Part shown: piece by piece, positions 34,775-44,387 of the stretch
Position numbering within the stretch: position 1 is the stretch's first letter
How the letters are laid out: each line of letters begins with the position of its first letter
Assembly: GCF_015477765.1 (NCBI RefSeq)
Contig: NZ_JADLQQ010000007.1
Location: 372,001 to 436,000, forward strand
Source: Nocardia transvalensis
GTDB lineage: Bacteria; Actinomycetota; Actinomycetes; Mycobacteriales; Mycobacteriaceae
Reading direction: 5' to 3'
DNA length: 64,000 nucleotides
Notes under the pieces: generated by a model
Database searches by the model: none
What the model saw: the letters and a program-made list of their open reading frames with translations, nothing else
Told to the model about the DNA's origin: nothing
Program-made: the position numbers and the translations under genes

Positions 34775-37700
34775 CTACGGGGTGAGCTCCAGTTCCTCGT
34801 CCAAGGGGATGCCGCCCTCGATGGTGTGGGGGGTGCGGCGGCGGTTGGGGGAACCGAGGGCCGTGGTGAGATCCGAGCCGTCGTGTTCGGCGAGCAGATC
34901 CCTGGAGTCCCAGACCAGCAGGGTGGCGCTCACGGTGTTCTCGGCGGCGGAATGCGCGAGGTCGTAGTGGGCGCAGGCGGGGACGTGGTCGTAGGTGATC
35001 CACAGGTCGTAGCCGGTCATGAACAGGTCCAGGTCGAAATCCACCGACAGGCCCAGCAATTCGCTGCGACCGTTGTCGTCGACGCCGGCGAATGCCTCGT
35101 CCAGCGCCAGCAGGCGAGGAGCCTGCGGATCGGCGGAGTCGAGCATCACGTGGGCCGCGGCGAACAGCGGCAGATGCAGCGACACCGACTGTTCACCACC
35201 CGACAGCGCGCTGTGGCGGGCCACGGTGAGGCGGTCCTCGGTGCCGTCGGCGGTGATCAGGGTGAACGAGAACACCCGCCAGGTGCGGTAATCGAGTGTG
35301 GTGGCGAGGATTTCGGGGTAGGAGCGCTCGGGGTGCGCCGCGCGGGCGGCGCGGATCTCGGCGGCGAAGTGGGCACGGATGGTGGCCAGATCGTCGGGAG
35401 TCAGATCGGAGGCGTCGCGGTCGAGCAGCTTGCAGACCGCGCGCGCCGACTCCGACAGATTGTCGGCCAGCACCCAGTGCACGCCGATGGTGTTACCCGA
35501 GGACATCCGCCGCTGCTTCATCTCGGTACCCATGCGGGTGATGAGATCGCGGGCGTCGCAGGTGCGTTCGTGAATCTGCTGGGCCAGGCCGGTGAGCAGC
35601 GCATCTTCGAGGATGCGGCGTTCGGCGTCGGTGAGCAGCAGCTCCTGGTCGGCGCGGGCGCGACCGATCCGGTCGGCGAAATCGGCCAGCGGTGTGACGC
35701 CCTGATCGTCGTGCACCTGCACCACGGTCAGTCCGTCGGCGGCATCCCACTGCAGGCGATAGTCCTGGCGGGCGGCGGCGAGCGCGGCATCGAACTCCTG
35801 CAGGGCGGCGGTCACCGCGCTGCGCGTCGATTTGCGGGCTGCCTCACCGGCGCGCACGGATGTCGTTGCGGCGGAGAGGTTGTCGAAAAGCTCCTGCACC
35901 TCGTCGGGCAGCACCCGCAGCTCGGCGTCGGGGCCGCCGGTCTCGATCCGGTACAGCAGCTGTTCGGATGTGGACCAGGCGGCGTCGCTGCTGGGCCAGC
36001 GACTGTCCTCCGGAGCGCCGAGCAGGCTGAGCAGATCCGGGCGGGCATACGGCGCGAGGTGCCTGACATCGGCCAGCAACTCGGTCAGTGCGGTGCCCAG
36101 GGCGTCGTGGGCGGCCCGGTAGGAGCCCTCCGCGCTGCCGACCCCCTCGATGGCCTCGGCGGCGGCCTTGCGGGCCGCCTTCTGTTCGGCGCGTGCCGCT
36201 TCGATGCGGGCGCGGGCCTGCTCGAGTTCGCGGTCGATATCGGCGGCACCGGCGCCCAGGGCTTCCCGCAGGGTTTGCAGTTTGCGCAGTTGCTCCTCGT
36301 AGCCGGCGCGGGCGGCCTCGGCCTCCTCGGCGAAGGCCTCGGCCAGATCGCGCGCCTCGGCCAGCCGATCCTCGGCCTCGCGAACCCGTTCGTTCTCGCG
36401 CTGATGATCGCCGCGCAACCGCAGCAGCGCGGTGCCGGTGTTCTCGAAGTGGCGGATCGCGGCGGCCAGGGCATCCAATTCGGCGGGATCGCGCGGCGCC
36501 CGGTGCGCCGAGGCGACGGCGCGGACCTTCTTGTCGGCGGCGGTGAATTCGGCGACGGCCTGGTCGAGATCGCGGTCGGCTTGGGCGGCGGCCTCGGCGC
36601 GGGAGCGCAGCATGCCGGCCGCCTCCGACACCGCCCGCAGTGCCGTGGTGACGGCGCTGGTGCGCGGTAATGCCTTGGCGGCGGCCGAGATCCGGGCCAG
36701 TTCCGCTGTCGCCTCCTCCTGCTCGGCCCGCGCGGTCTGTTCGGCCTGTTCGGCGGCCTCGATGGCGACGGCGATCTCGGTCAGGCGCAGTTCGCGGCGG
36801 CGAGCACGGGCGGTGGCGCCGATGAATTCGGCGTGCGGTTTGGTATGGCGGCCCACTTGCACGCCTTGGCGGTAGCGGCCGTCGGCGGCGATCGTGACGG
36901 CCGTCGCCGGATCGAGGTCGGCGAGGCTCCCGCCGTCTTGCAGGGCGATCGAAGCCAGCACATCGGCCACGGCCTGTTCCGGGACGGCGATCGAATCCTC
37001 GACGGCCAGCACATCGGCGAGGGTGCGGCCGGACGGGCGGGACCCGGTCGGCAGCGGAACCAGGAATTGGTCCGAATCATGCGGGGGCAGCTCGTCGTTC
37101 GCGCAGATCCACCCGTCGAGCAGATCGGCGGCCTGCAGCGCGGCCTCGAGTGCGGCGGCCTGCTCGGGAGAGACGCCGTCGGCGAAGCGCACCAGCCGCC
37201 ACAGCGGGGCGCCGGGGCGGCCGTCGCGGCTGTCGGTGCGTGCGGCGAAAGACGGTGGCGCATCATCGTTTTCGGCGGCCACCTGCTGCCGCTCGGCCGC
37301 CAGCTCGGCGGTGCGGGCCACCGCCTGCTCGGCGGCGGCGCGGGCCTGCTGGCGGCGGGCGCGGATCTCCTCGGTGAGCGGTTCGGTGCGCTCGGTGAGC
37401 ACCTCGGCCAGACTGGGCGCATCGTCGGACCCGGCATCGGCCAGTGCGGAGTCGAGGGCTTCGAACAAACCGGAGCGCACGGGGGCGAGGATCTCGCGGT
37501 GGGCCTCCCACCATTCCCGCAGGACCGCGGCGGTATTCGAGCGAGCCAGGGTGACCGCGGCCTCGGCCTCGGCCAGCGCGGCGGCGGCCGTGTCGCGCTG
37601 TTCGCTCGCGCGTTGAGCGGCTCGCTCGGCCCGGGTGCGATCGGCGGCGGCCGCGTCGACCAGGGTCAGCGCCTGCCGGACCGCACGCACATCGGCATCG

Positions 37701-38980
37701 CGCTCCTCGGCGTGGCTGCGCACGGTGGTGGTGAGCTGCTCGGCACGTGCCTGTTCGGGCAGCGTCGCCCAGGCGATGCCCGCCTCCTCGGCGGCGGCGC
37801 GCAACTCGTCCTCACCGCGGGACAGGGCGCCGACCGCGGATTCGGCGGCGGCGCGGGCGCGTTCGGTCTCGCCGGTGCGCTGCTCCACGGTCTGCTGGGC
37901 CTTGGTCGCCTTGTCGCGGTGCACGGCCGCGGAGGTCTCGAGCCGCCGGACCGCATCGGCGAGGTCGTCGAGTTGTTGTTTGCCCTCGTAGGCGCTGGAG
38001 CGCTGCAGGGTTTCGCGATCCGACAGCGCCTGCTCGTAGGCGCGGTCGGCCTCCTCGGCGCGGACCTCGACCGCGGCGCGGTCGGCCTCCCGGCGCTCCC
38101 GCAACGCGGTGGCCGCGAACAGGGCCGTACTTGCGTGGGTGACCGCGTCCAGGCGCGCGCGGACCTGATCCACATCCGATTTGGCCTGCACCGCAAGGTA
38201 TTTGCGATACACGTCGACGAAGGAGCGGGTGGCGGTGTCGGCTTGGACCAACCCCTCCAGGGTGCGGCCGACCTCCTCCATATCGCTGAAGGAGCGGGCC
38301 GCGTCGAGGATGAGCTGTTCGTCCAGCGGCCGCAAACCGTCGGTGAGCGCCTGGGAGAGCCCGCGCGGGTCCAGATTCTTGGCCAGCTGCGGGCGGCGCA
38401 GCGTGAGAATGAGATTGATCAGCTGGTCGTACCGCTGCAGCCCGAGCCCGAACATGCGCGCGTCGATGGCGGCGCGGTAGTCCACCGGCCGGTCCACGAT
38501 GGCGTCGGTGCCGATCTGCTCGGCCAGCTGCTTGCGGGTCAGCGGCCTGTCGTCCGGGCCGATCAGCGAGAAGTCCACACCCACCCGGCCGTCGGCGACG
38601 AAGTACCAGCGGGTCACCTTGTCCGAGGAGCGGGTGGCGCGCATGCCGATGCCGACGGTCACGACCTCCGGCTCCGACCAGCGGCCGCGCGCGAACTCCA
38701 TCCACACGTACGAGTACGCCGATTCCTGCTTGCGGTAGAGCAGATTCGACTTCATCGTCCGCTCTTCACCGGCGAACGGATTCAATCGCCGCGGCTCGAT
38801 GCGCCCGTCGAAGACGAACGGGAACAACACCTCCAGCGCCTTGGTCTTACCCGACCCGTTCGGACCGCGCAGCACCAACCGCCCGTCGGCGAAGCAGAAC
38901 TCCTGATCCCGGTAGTCCCACAGATTGATGATCCCCGCACGGGAAGGGACGAACCGAACACCACCATGAATGAGGTCCAT
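34775..38980 (-). CDS. jetC: Wadjet-like SMC ATPase (TIGR02680/JetC type)
   Basis: The 1401-residue SMC/MukB-like ATPase starts at ATG 38980, with GGAG 6 nt upstream; a TTG one codon earlier is possible. Walker A is near residue 40 (RGPNGSGKTKAL). Two long Ala/Glu/Arg-rich coiled-coil arms flank a central hinge around residues 600-700. The ABC signature LSGGEQSVSLHLPL and Walker B RLLALDEAFAGVDDNGR lie near the C-terminus. Family relatives act with DUF2397 and DUF2398 partners in Wadjet-type systems that extrude loops and cleave small circular plasmid DNA. Both partners are upstream here. No nuclease (JetD-like) follows; the next genes are a thioesterase and a GntR pair. Confidence 0.9.
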   Translation of the reverse strand: MDLIHGGVRFVPSRAGIINLWDYRDQEFCFADGRLVLRGPNGSGKTKALEVLFPFVFDGRIEPRRLNPFAGEERTMKSNLLYRKQESAYSYVWMEFARGRWSEPEVVTVGIGMRATRSSDKVTRWYFVADGRVGVDFSLIGPDDRPLTRKQLAEQIGTDAIVDRPVDYRAAIDARMFGLGLQRYDQLINLILTLRRPQLAKNLDPRGLSQALTDGLRPLDEQLILDAARSFSDMEEVGRTLEGLVQADTATRSFVDVYRKYLAVQAKSDVDQVRARLDAVTHASTALFAATALRERREADRAAVEVRAEEADRAYEQALSDRETLQRSSAYEGKQQLDDLADAVRRLETSAAVHRDKATKAQQTVEQRTGETERARAAAESAVGALSRGEDELRAAAEEAGIAWATLPEQARAEQLTTTVRSHAEERDADVRAVRQALTLVDAAAADRTRAERAAQRASEQRDTAAAALAEAEAAVTLARSNTAAVLREWWEAHREILAPVRSGLFEALDSALADAGSDDAPSLAEVLTERTEPLTEEIRARRQQARAAAEQAVARTAELAAERQQVAAENDDAPPSFAARTDSRDGRPGAPLWRLVRFADGVSPEQAAALEAALQAADLLDGWICANDELPPHDSDQFLVPLPTGSRPSGRTLADVLAVEDSIAVPEQAVADVLASIALQDGGSLADLDPATAVTIAADGRYRQGVQVGRHTKPHAEFIGATARARRRELRLTEIAVAIEAAEQAEQTARAEQEEATAELARISAAAKALPRTSAVTTALRAVSEAAGMLRSRAEAAAQADRDLDQAVAEFTAADKKVRAVASAHRAPRDPAELDALAAAIRHFENTGTALLRLRGDHQRENERVREAEDRLAEARDLAEAFAEEAEAARAGYEEQLRKLQTLREALGAGAADIDRELEQARARIEAARAEQKAARKAAAEAIEGVGSAEGSYRAAHDALGTALTELLADVRHLAPYARPDLLSLLGAPEDSRWPSSDAAWSTSEQLLYRIETGGPDAELRVLPDEVQELFDNLSAATTSVRAGEAARKSTRSAVTAALQEFDAALAAARQDYRLQWDAADGLTVVQVHDDQGVTPLADFADRIGRARADQELLLTDAERRILEDALLTGLAQQIHERTCDARDLITRMGTEMKQRRMSSGNTIGVHWVLADNLSESARAVCKLLDRDASDLTPDDLATIRAHFAAEIRAARAAHPERSYPEILATTLDYRTWRVFSFTLITADGTEDRLTVARHSALSGGEQSVSLHLPLFAAAHVMLDSADPQAPRLLALDEAFAGVDDNGRSELLGLSVDFDLDLFMTGYDLWITYDHVPACAHYDLAHSAAENTVSATLLVWDSRDLLAEHDGSDLTTALGSPNRRRTPHTIEGGIPLDEELELTP

Positions 38981-38983
38981 CAA

Positions 38984-39196
38984 CTACTCCATCCCCTTCC
39001 GTGCCATGCCTGATTCCCCGGGCCCCTGACGATTCTGCGCGAGCCGCCGCCTCCTGCCCAGCGCGAAGCCACAGCCGCACCCTCTCTTCGCAAATGCACC
39101 CTTTACGTCCGCTGGAAGGGGTGCGTCTGCACGAAAGGGGTGCGGCAGATAAACAGGTGATGCGCCCGGCGCAGGAGGGCGGGTAGCGTCGGTCAT
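38984..39196 (-). CDS. Possible small protein at the jetB-jetC junction (70 aa)
   Basis: An open frame begins at ATG 39196, overlapping the jetB stop as ATGA, and ends at 38984, three nucleotides before the jetC start. It begins MTDATRPPAPGASPVYLPH, is Pro-rich at first, then basic and Cys-containing (KRGCGCGFALGRRRR). The exact fit between two genes argues for translation. The same DNA holds a cluster of phased GGGTGC half-sites, so it could instead be a regulatory spacer that stays open by chance. No family is known to me. Confidence 0.4.
   Translation of the reverse strand: MTDATRPPAPGASPVYLPHPFRADAPLPADVKGAFAKRGCGCGFALGRRRRLAQNRQGPGESGMARKGME
39076..39144. promoter_or_regulatory. Four phased GGGTGC half-sites, two in each orientation
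   Basis: CGCACCCTC (39076-39084) and GCACCCTTT (39096-39104) point one way; AAGGGGTGC (39116-39124) and AAAGGGGTGCG (39134-39144) point the other. Neighbouring same-orientation copies are 19 nt apart, about two DNA turns. This looks like a protein-binding array within the jet operon. Confidence 0.5.
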
Positions 39197-40614
39197 GCGG
39201 CACCGTCCGCTCGGGACTCGGTCTCCGGGGGTTGGGCGTGCGCGCCGAGTTTGGTTGCGGAGGCGAACAATTCGGTTTCGGCGCGGGTGCGGACGGTGAC
39301 GACGGCGCCGCGATAGCGGGCCAGGGCGGGCAGGATCAGCAGTCCGTCGGTCAGGACCAGGACCAGACGCAGGCGTTCCAGGAGGGCGACGACCTCCTTG
39401 GTGAGGCCCGGGACGTCGGCCTGCCACTGGGCGGCGAAGGTGGAACCGTAGCGGTCGGTGAGGGCCTGGACGGTCTCGTCGATCCACGACGAAGGGATGA
39501 ACGGATGTTCGGGAATCTCGGCCGCGTCCTCGGTATCGGACGAATCCTCTTCGGAGGCAAAGGGATCCGGTGGCAGGGCCAGGGGAGCGAAGACGGTGGA
39601 TTCGGGAATCGCGCTGTCGAGCTGGTCGATCAGAGCCGTCGACGGCTCCGGCAGCGGGCGGCGCGCGACCGGGTTGTCGATGTCGAGCACCAGATCGGCG
39701 ATCTCACCGATCAGCAGCAGTGCCACCTGGGCCAGGGTGCCGGTGCTGGGGAAACGGATGTCGGTGAAACGGCCCGAGGTGTCGATGAGGGCGACGCCCT
39801 CGGCGCGGCGTTCGGCGCGCAGGCCGGTCAGCAACTCGACCTCCCTGACGAGTTTCTCCGACCCCAGCGCGGTGCGTTCGTCGCCGGTCAATTCCTCGGC
39901 GTACACCACCGGCCGTTCGACCAGTGCCCGGCGCACGCGGCGCGCCACGGCCGCACGCGCCTGCGGCGTGGAACCCGGTGCGCGACCGTCGGATTCATCC
40001 GCGAACAGCCCGCGCACACTCTGCAGATGCTGCAGCACCCGGGGCGGACGGAAGATCGCGAACACCACCGAGCGGTCGATATCGTAGAGCGCCTCACCGG
40101 CCTCCGGATCGGCGGCCCAGCCGCCCGCATCGCCGTCGGCGAGGGTGAGGGCGCCGCGGGCGGCCAGCCAAGCGACGGCGTCGACGAAGGCGTCGCGGTC
40201 CGCGGCGCGATCGGTGGACAGCTCCAAACCATCGACGCGTGTCGCATACGCGGCGACCTGATCGGCCAACTCCGACAACGTAGTTTGGTCACCCGCGCGG
40301 CCGAGCGCGGCCAGCGCCAGCGCCAGATACGCATAGCGGCGCCGATCGAATACCCGCTCGGCCGGGGTACGGGCGGGCCGACCGGCGTCGAGGTGGTCCA
40401 GCACCGGAAACAGCCGGGCGGTGGTCTCGGTGACCTCCAGCCGATACCCGAACAGTTCGGCCAGATCCTCCCGCAGTTCGGTGGCCCACCGCCGAATCAG
40501 CGGCAGCGCAATGCGATCGGGATAGGTGCGGGTCACCAGATGATTGGCCAGCATGATGCGCGCGGCGCGCTGATAGCTGTCCAGCGCCAGCGAGTCGATG
40601 GTGCGGGCGTGCAT
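39193..40614 (-). CDS. jetB: DUF2398 family protein, JetB-like
   Basis: The 473-residue protein starts at ATG 40614; the stop of jetA shares its A (TGATG). It is a mostly helical and winged-helix protein of the TIGR02678/DUF2398 family, for instance SYQRAARIMLANHLVTRTYPD at the N-terminus, YAYLALALAALGRAGDQTTL and FPSTGTLAQVALLLIGEIADL. In SMC-like complexes such proteins act as a kleisin-associated or MukE/MukF-like subunit. A negatively charged segment (EEDSSDTEDAAEIPE) near residue 370 is a likely flexible linker. Confidence 0.85.
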   Translation of the reverse strand: MHARTIDSLALDSYQRAARIMLANHLVTRTYPDRIALPLIRRWATELREDLAELFGYRLEVTETTARLFPVLDHLDAGRPARTPAERVFDRRRYAYLALALAALGRAGDQTTLSELADQVAAYATRVDGLELSTDRAADRDAFVDAVAWLAARGALTLADGDAGGWAADPEAGEALYDIDRSVVFAIFRPPRVLQHLQSVRGLFADESDGRAPGSTPQARAAVARRVRRALVERPVVYAEELTGDERTALGSEKLVREVELLTGLRAERRAEGVALIDTSGRFTDIRFPSTGTLAQVALLLIGEIADLVLDIDNPVARRPLPEPSTALIDQLDSAIPESTVFAPLALPPDPFASEEDSSDTEDAAEIPEHPFIPSSWIDETVQALTDRYGSTFAAQWQADVPGLTKEVVALLERLRLVLVLTDGLLILPALARYRGAVVTVRTRAETELFASATKLGAHAQPPETESRADGAA

Positions 40615-42230
40615 CACGCCCGCCCGGAGGCGGTCCGGGCACGCGAGTTCTCGCGCACGCTCAACCGCCGGTTGTTCAGATGTAGCAGCCCTCGCGCGGT
40701 GCGCACCACCGTGGGCCCGTCGTGTTCGGAGACCGTGAGCGTGACGCCACTGTCGGAGCCCGTGGTGCTCACACGCCCACTCACCGGCACCCACGCCGTC
40801 GAGGCCGCATCCAGTAGCCGCAGCAGGACCTCGGTTTCACGTTCGTCGAGCACCCGCTCGTGCACATCGGCGGAGGCGAGGGCGCGGGCCGCCTCGGCCC
40901 GGGCCCGCTGCGCATCCAGCTGCGCCTCGCGCAGCCGCCGAATACCGGCGTCGTTGCGTTGGATGCGCGACGGCGCGCCCGGCGACGGGGGCCTGCCGGT
41001 TTCGGCGAGGGTGCGCGCGATCTCCAACGGCGGTGCGTCCCACCAGGATCGGATCGGGGGGATGATATCGGCGTCGGGATGTTCCATCGACAGGTGCCGC
41101 GGCCGGCTCAGCCCGAAGACCGCGTCGAACAGTGCGTGCGCGCACTCGGTGGTCGGCGCGGCGGTGAACCAGCCGGCGAGGTGGCGCAGCGCCGACTCGC
41201 GGCTGATCCCGCCTTTCCGCGTTTCGGTGACCCGGCGCAGCAGTGACAGCACCGCCGCGATGGCGCTCATGGTCGCCTCGCGCAACCGCTCCGCCTCGGT
41301 CCCCGAATTGCCTTCGCCCACGACAGTTTCGGCGGCGGTGGCCACGAACCAGCCGCGCAGACCCTGCCAGCGCGCCCGCCAGTCCGCCTCCCGCTCGGAC
41401 ACGCTCAGCAGCACTCGTTCGTCGCAGGCGCCCGCGCGCGCGATGAGCTCGTCCACGCCGGTGTCCTCCACCTCGGCGATGGCGGCGGCCAGCCGCGGCG
41501 CGAATCGTGCCAGATCCATGCTGAATTCGCGCATATGGGCCAGCAGCGCATCCTTGTGCGCCAGAAACGATTCGGGTGTCGCCTCGGTGGTGCGTACCAG
41601 GTCGCCGAGCGTCAGATAGAAGTGAGCGGCCCGGTCGGCGAGCTCCGACAGCGCCGTGTCGAGACGTTTGAGGATGCGGTAGACCCGTTCGGCGTCCCCG
41701 GTCCGGTTGGCCTTGGCCAGTGCCTGCAGATCGGCGAGCAGTTCCGGCAGTACCAGCCGCGACAGCGACGCCTCGTCCAGCCGCGCTCCCAGCACCTCGG
41801 TGATCGCGCGATACGCCTGATATCCGGACTGGGAGAACTGGTAGACGAAATGCCGGTTCCGGTACTCGGCCAGCGTCGCCGCGCGCGTGCCGTCGTAACT
41901 GCGCTCGAGTACACCCCACTGATGCAGCTGCTCCAACAGCGGACCGACCTCGGTCGCGGTCAGCCGCGGCGCCTCCGGAAAGCGGGTCAGAGCCTCGGCG
42001 ACATCGCTGGCATGCAGCAACACCACGTAGGCGGCGCGGGCGTGATCGAAGGCCCGCAGCACCCACAGATACTCGCCACGCTTCTCCGCCGTCGCGAACG
42101 AGAACAGCCGCAGCCGCTCCTCGACGGCCGCCCCGTCGAATCCGGCGGGTGCGAACACCACACGCCCGCGCTCGAGGGAATCGAACAGCGCGGGCGCGTC
42201 GGGCAGCAATCCTTCAGCGGACTCGGTCAC
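40614..42230 (-). CDS. jetA: DUF2397 family protein, JetA-like
   Basis: The 538-residue protein starts at GTG 42230. Recognisable DUF2397/TIGR02677 features are FSFATAEKRGEYLWVLRAFDHAR near the start (split by helices), YRNRHFVYQFSQSGYQAYRAI, and LDTALSELADRAAHFYLTLGDL. It likely serves as the kleisin-like bridge of the complex with JetB and JetC. The order A-B-C with overlapping stop/start pairs makes one operon. No mobile element or integrase borders it in this window. The start is backed by a shift from shadow coding to conserved sequence rather than by a strong ribosome-binding site. Confidence 0.85.
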   Translation of the reverse strand: MTESAEGLLPDAPALFDSLERGRVVFAPAGFDGAAVEERLRLFSFATAEKRGEYLWVLRAFDHARAAYVVLLHASDVAEALTRFPEAPRLTATEVGPLLEQLHQWGVLERSYDGTRAATLAEYRNRHFVYQFSQSGYQAYRAITEVLGARLDEASLSRLVLPELLADLQALAKANRTGDAERVYRILKRLDTALSELADRAAHFYLTLGDLVRTTEATPESFLAHKDALLAHMREFSMDLARFAPRLAAAIAEVEDTGVDELIARAGACDERVLLSVSEREADWRARWQGLRGWFVATAAETVVGEGNSGTEAERLREATMSAIAAVLSLLRRVTETRKGGISRESALRHLAGWFTAAPTTECAHALFDAVFGLSRPRHLSMEHPDADIIPPIRSWWDAPPLEIARTLAETGRPPSPGAPSRIQRNDAGIRRLREAQLDAQRARAEAARALASADVHERVLDERETEVLLRLLDAASTAWVPVSGRVSTTGSDSGVTLTVSEHDGPTVVRTARGLLHLNNRRLSVRENSRARTASGRA

Positions 42231-42321
42231 CGGGAAGAGGGTAGTACCGACCCGGGCCGCGGTGACGCGTGCCCGGGTGTCGGCGTGCCGTGGCCGCCCG
42301 ATCTGCCGGAACCGGCAGGAA

Positions 42322-43086
42322 TCAGTCGACTCCGGCGGCGACGGCGGCCCGTTCGACGGTGAGCAGACTCTCCTCGCTGTGTTCGGCGTGGTAGGCGCGT
42401 CCGCCGCCGTTGAGACCGAACAGTCGCTTCGACCACAGCAGCCAGACGACGGCCGCGATGTTGACCAGCAGCGCACCCAGGCGCAGCGCCGTGATCCGCT
42501 CGGTCAATTCGTAGATCTCGATCGGCAGGAAGATGCTGGTCGCGATGACCGCGAAGTACTCGCCCCAGCGCTGCACCAGCCACAGCCCCACGGCCTCGAT
42601 GATCTCGATGGCCGCATAGACCAGCAACCCGACGGCGATCCAGGTGAGCGTGGTCGGCGAGAGGGTCCACCCCTTCTCGATGAAGTGCACGATCTTCGAA
42701 TTGTCCGGATCCCAGCCGATCTGGTCGGCCAGCGGTCGGATCAGCGGCATCTCCTTGTCGAAGGCGGCCTTCAGCCGGTCCTGCGAATTGCGCACCTTGA
42801 ACACCCCGGCCGCCAGCGCGATGAACACCAGGCCGCGCAGAACCCGCTCGACGGCAAGGAACCGCATGATGAACCGGTCGCGCAGCAGTCGCCCCCGCGG
42901 CACCTCCGGCGCCTCGTCGGCCGGACCGCGCTGCCTGGGCTCACCGACCACGAAGTCGCCGCAGCGCAGGCACCGCCACGCCGGTCCGGCCGGTGTCGAA
43001 ACGTGCAGGCGCGCCGCCAGATCCGCCTCGTCCGGCGCGTAGGTGGCATGCCCGCGCCACGAGCAACTCCGCAGACTGAAGTCCAT
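42322..43086 (-). CDS. DUF2127 membrane protein with N-terminal zinc-ribbon-like motif
   Basis: The 254-residue protein opens with a soluble stretch bearing CSWRGHATYAPDE and the paired cysteines WRCLRCGDF, which look like a small metal-binding module. Four hydrophobic segments follow from about residue 78 (ERVLRGLVFIALAAGVF, LTWIAVGLLVYAAIEIIEA, GEYFAVIATSIFLPIEIYE, LGALLVNIAAVVWLLW). The membrane part has the DUF2127 pattern, including the GLWLVQRWGEYFAV core. Function unknown. It lies 91 nt upstream of jetA on the same strand and could be co-transcribed by read-through. Confidence 0.82.
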   Translation of the reverse strand: MDFSLRSCSWRGHATYAPDEADLAARLHVSTPAGPAWRCLRCGDFVVGEPRQRGPADEAPEVPRGRLLRDRFIMRFLAVERVLRGLVFIALAAGVFKVRNSQDRLKAAFDKEMPLIRPLADQIGWDPDNSKIVHFIEKGWTLSPTTLTWIAVGLLVYAAIEIIEAVGLWLVQRWGEYFAVIATSIFLPIEIYELTERITALRLGALLVNIAAVVWLLWSKRLFGLNGGGRAYHAEHSEESLLTVERAAVAAGVD

Positions 43087-43107
43087 TCGACGCAGACTAG
43101 CAACAGT

Positions 43108-44340
43108 TCAGCCAGCTGCCAGGGACCGCAGTTGATCGAGGTAATCGCGGGTGCGGGGGTCGCCCGGGAAGCGTTCGATCATTTCGCGGGCCGCCTCGCC
43201 CGCGATCCACAGCAGCGACGGCAGGGAGCGGCGCTTGCCCGTGAAGGCGCGTATGCCCTCGTCGACGGCCAGTTCCAGATTGCGGTCGCGCACCGCCACC
43301 ACCGCGAGGGTGAGCTGTGCCTCCGACACCCGCATCGGTTTGCGGACCGTGCCGTCGAGACCGGTCGAGGTGCGGATCACCTGGCGCGCATAGGTTTCGG
43401 CCAGGCGGTCGTCGCCCGCGACCCGGCAGCAATCCATGGCGTAGAAGTCGAACTTCTGCGGATCGACCACGAAGTGGTTGTCCAGATTGGCCGGATGGTC
43501 GAGTCGCTCGAGAATTGCTCGGCCTCGATTCAGGGCCGCCTCCATGGCTTGCCGGTCGCCGATGCGGGCCCACGCCTTTGCCTGCTGCGCGGCCAACTGC
43601 ACACCCACGCCCTGCTGCCCGACGGTTGCCAGTCCGGCATCGGCGGCCTCGATCGCGCCGCGGTAATTGCCCTGGGTGAGGGCGAACCAGGCCGCCATTT
43701 CCGCTCCCCAGCCTTGGATTTCGGCGTGTTCGGCCTCCTGCCCGAGCGATAGTGCGGCGCGCCGGGTGGCCTCGGCGGTGGTGCGCCAGCCCAGGTCGTA
43801 ATCCACACACCCGACCAGCAGTGCGACCCAACCGGCCAGCACCAGCACCTCGCGATGCTGAGCCAACGTAAGCCGACCGTCCAATAGGGACGTGATGCGC
43901 CGCAGCCACGCCGTCCCCTCGGTGTGCAGTTGCTGCGGGTCGGCACAAGGGTATTCGCAGCACAGCCGTTCGGCGGTGATGCGGATGGCGTCCAGGGTTG
44001 CCGACGACACATCCGACATGCGTAGACGCCCGATGAACTCGAGGGTGTCCATCCCCGTGGACGACAACAGTTCGTCGTCGCGGTTGGGACGGGCCTTCGG
44101 GAAGAATGCCGCGGTCACGGTGTCGAATGCGGCGGCGATGATCGGCGCGTAGAAATCGTCCGGGCGCGACTCGCCCGATTCCCAGCGGCGCCAGTTCCGC
44201 AGCAGAGTGCTATCTGTCGGTAGGTTGTGAGATGACTTGGCGCGCATCGCGCGGACGGCGTCGGCTTGTGACCACCCCCGGGCGTCGCGTTCCGAGCGCA
44301 TTCTGACAGCCCAGACAGGTCGGTCGTCACCAGCGGTCAC
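43108..44340 (-). CDS. XRE-type regulator with TPR-like C-terminus
   Basis: The 410-residue protein is read from GTG 44340 (MTAGDDRPVWAVRMRSERD). The helix-turn-helix is at 14-60 (RGWSQADAVRAMRAKS, then LLRNWRRWESGESRP). The rest is a long helical repeat region resembling tetratricopeptide sensor domains, for example LGQEAEHAEIQGWGAEMAAWFALTQ split over two helices. Such proteins in actinomycetes often sense peptides or partner proteins. The start is uncertain because only AGAGG precedes the GTG directly; a leaderless transcript is possible. A perfect 9+8+9 palindrome lies 48 nt upstream. Confidence 0.78.
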   Translation of the reverse strand: MTAGDDRPVWAVRMRSERDARGWSQADAVRAMRAKSSHNLPTDSTLLRNWRRWESGESRPDDFYAPIIAAAFDTVTAAFFPKARPNRDDELLSSTGMDTLEFIGRLRMSDVSSATLDAIRITAERLCCEYPCADPQQLHTEGTAWLRRITSLLDGRLTLAQHREVLVLAGWVALLVGCVDYDLGWRTTAEATRRAALSLGQEAEHAEIQGWGAEMAAWFALTQGNYRGAIEAADAGLATVGQQGVGVQLAAQQAKAWARIGDRQAMEAALNRGRAILERLDHPANLDNHFVVDPQKFDFYAMDCCRVAGDDRLAETYARQVIRTSTGLDGTVRKPMRVSEAQLTLAVVAVRDRNLELAVDEGIRAFTGKRRSLPSLLWIAGEAAREMIERFPGDPRTRDYLDQLRSLAAG

Positions 44341-44387
44341 CTCTGTAGTATCCCACCAGTTAACGCAAGATGGCCCGGATAGGGCAC

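Noticed and set aside
36833..39013. A 726-codon plus-strand frame opposite jetC
   Set aside because: Shadow of the coiled-coil arms of jetC; Gly/Arg-rich without motifs.
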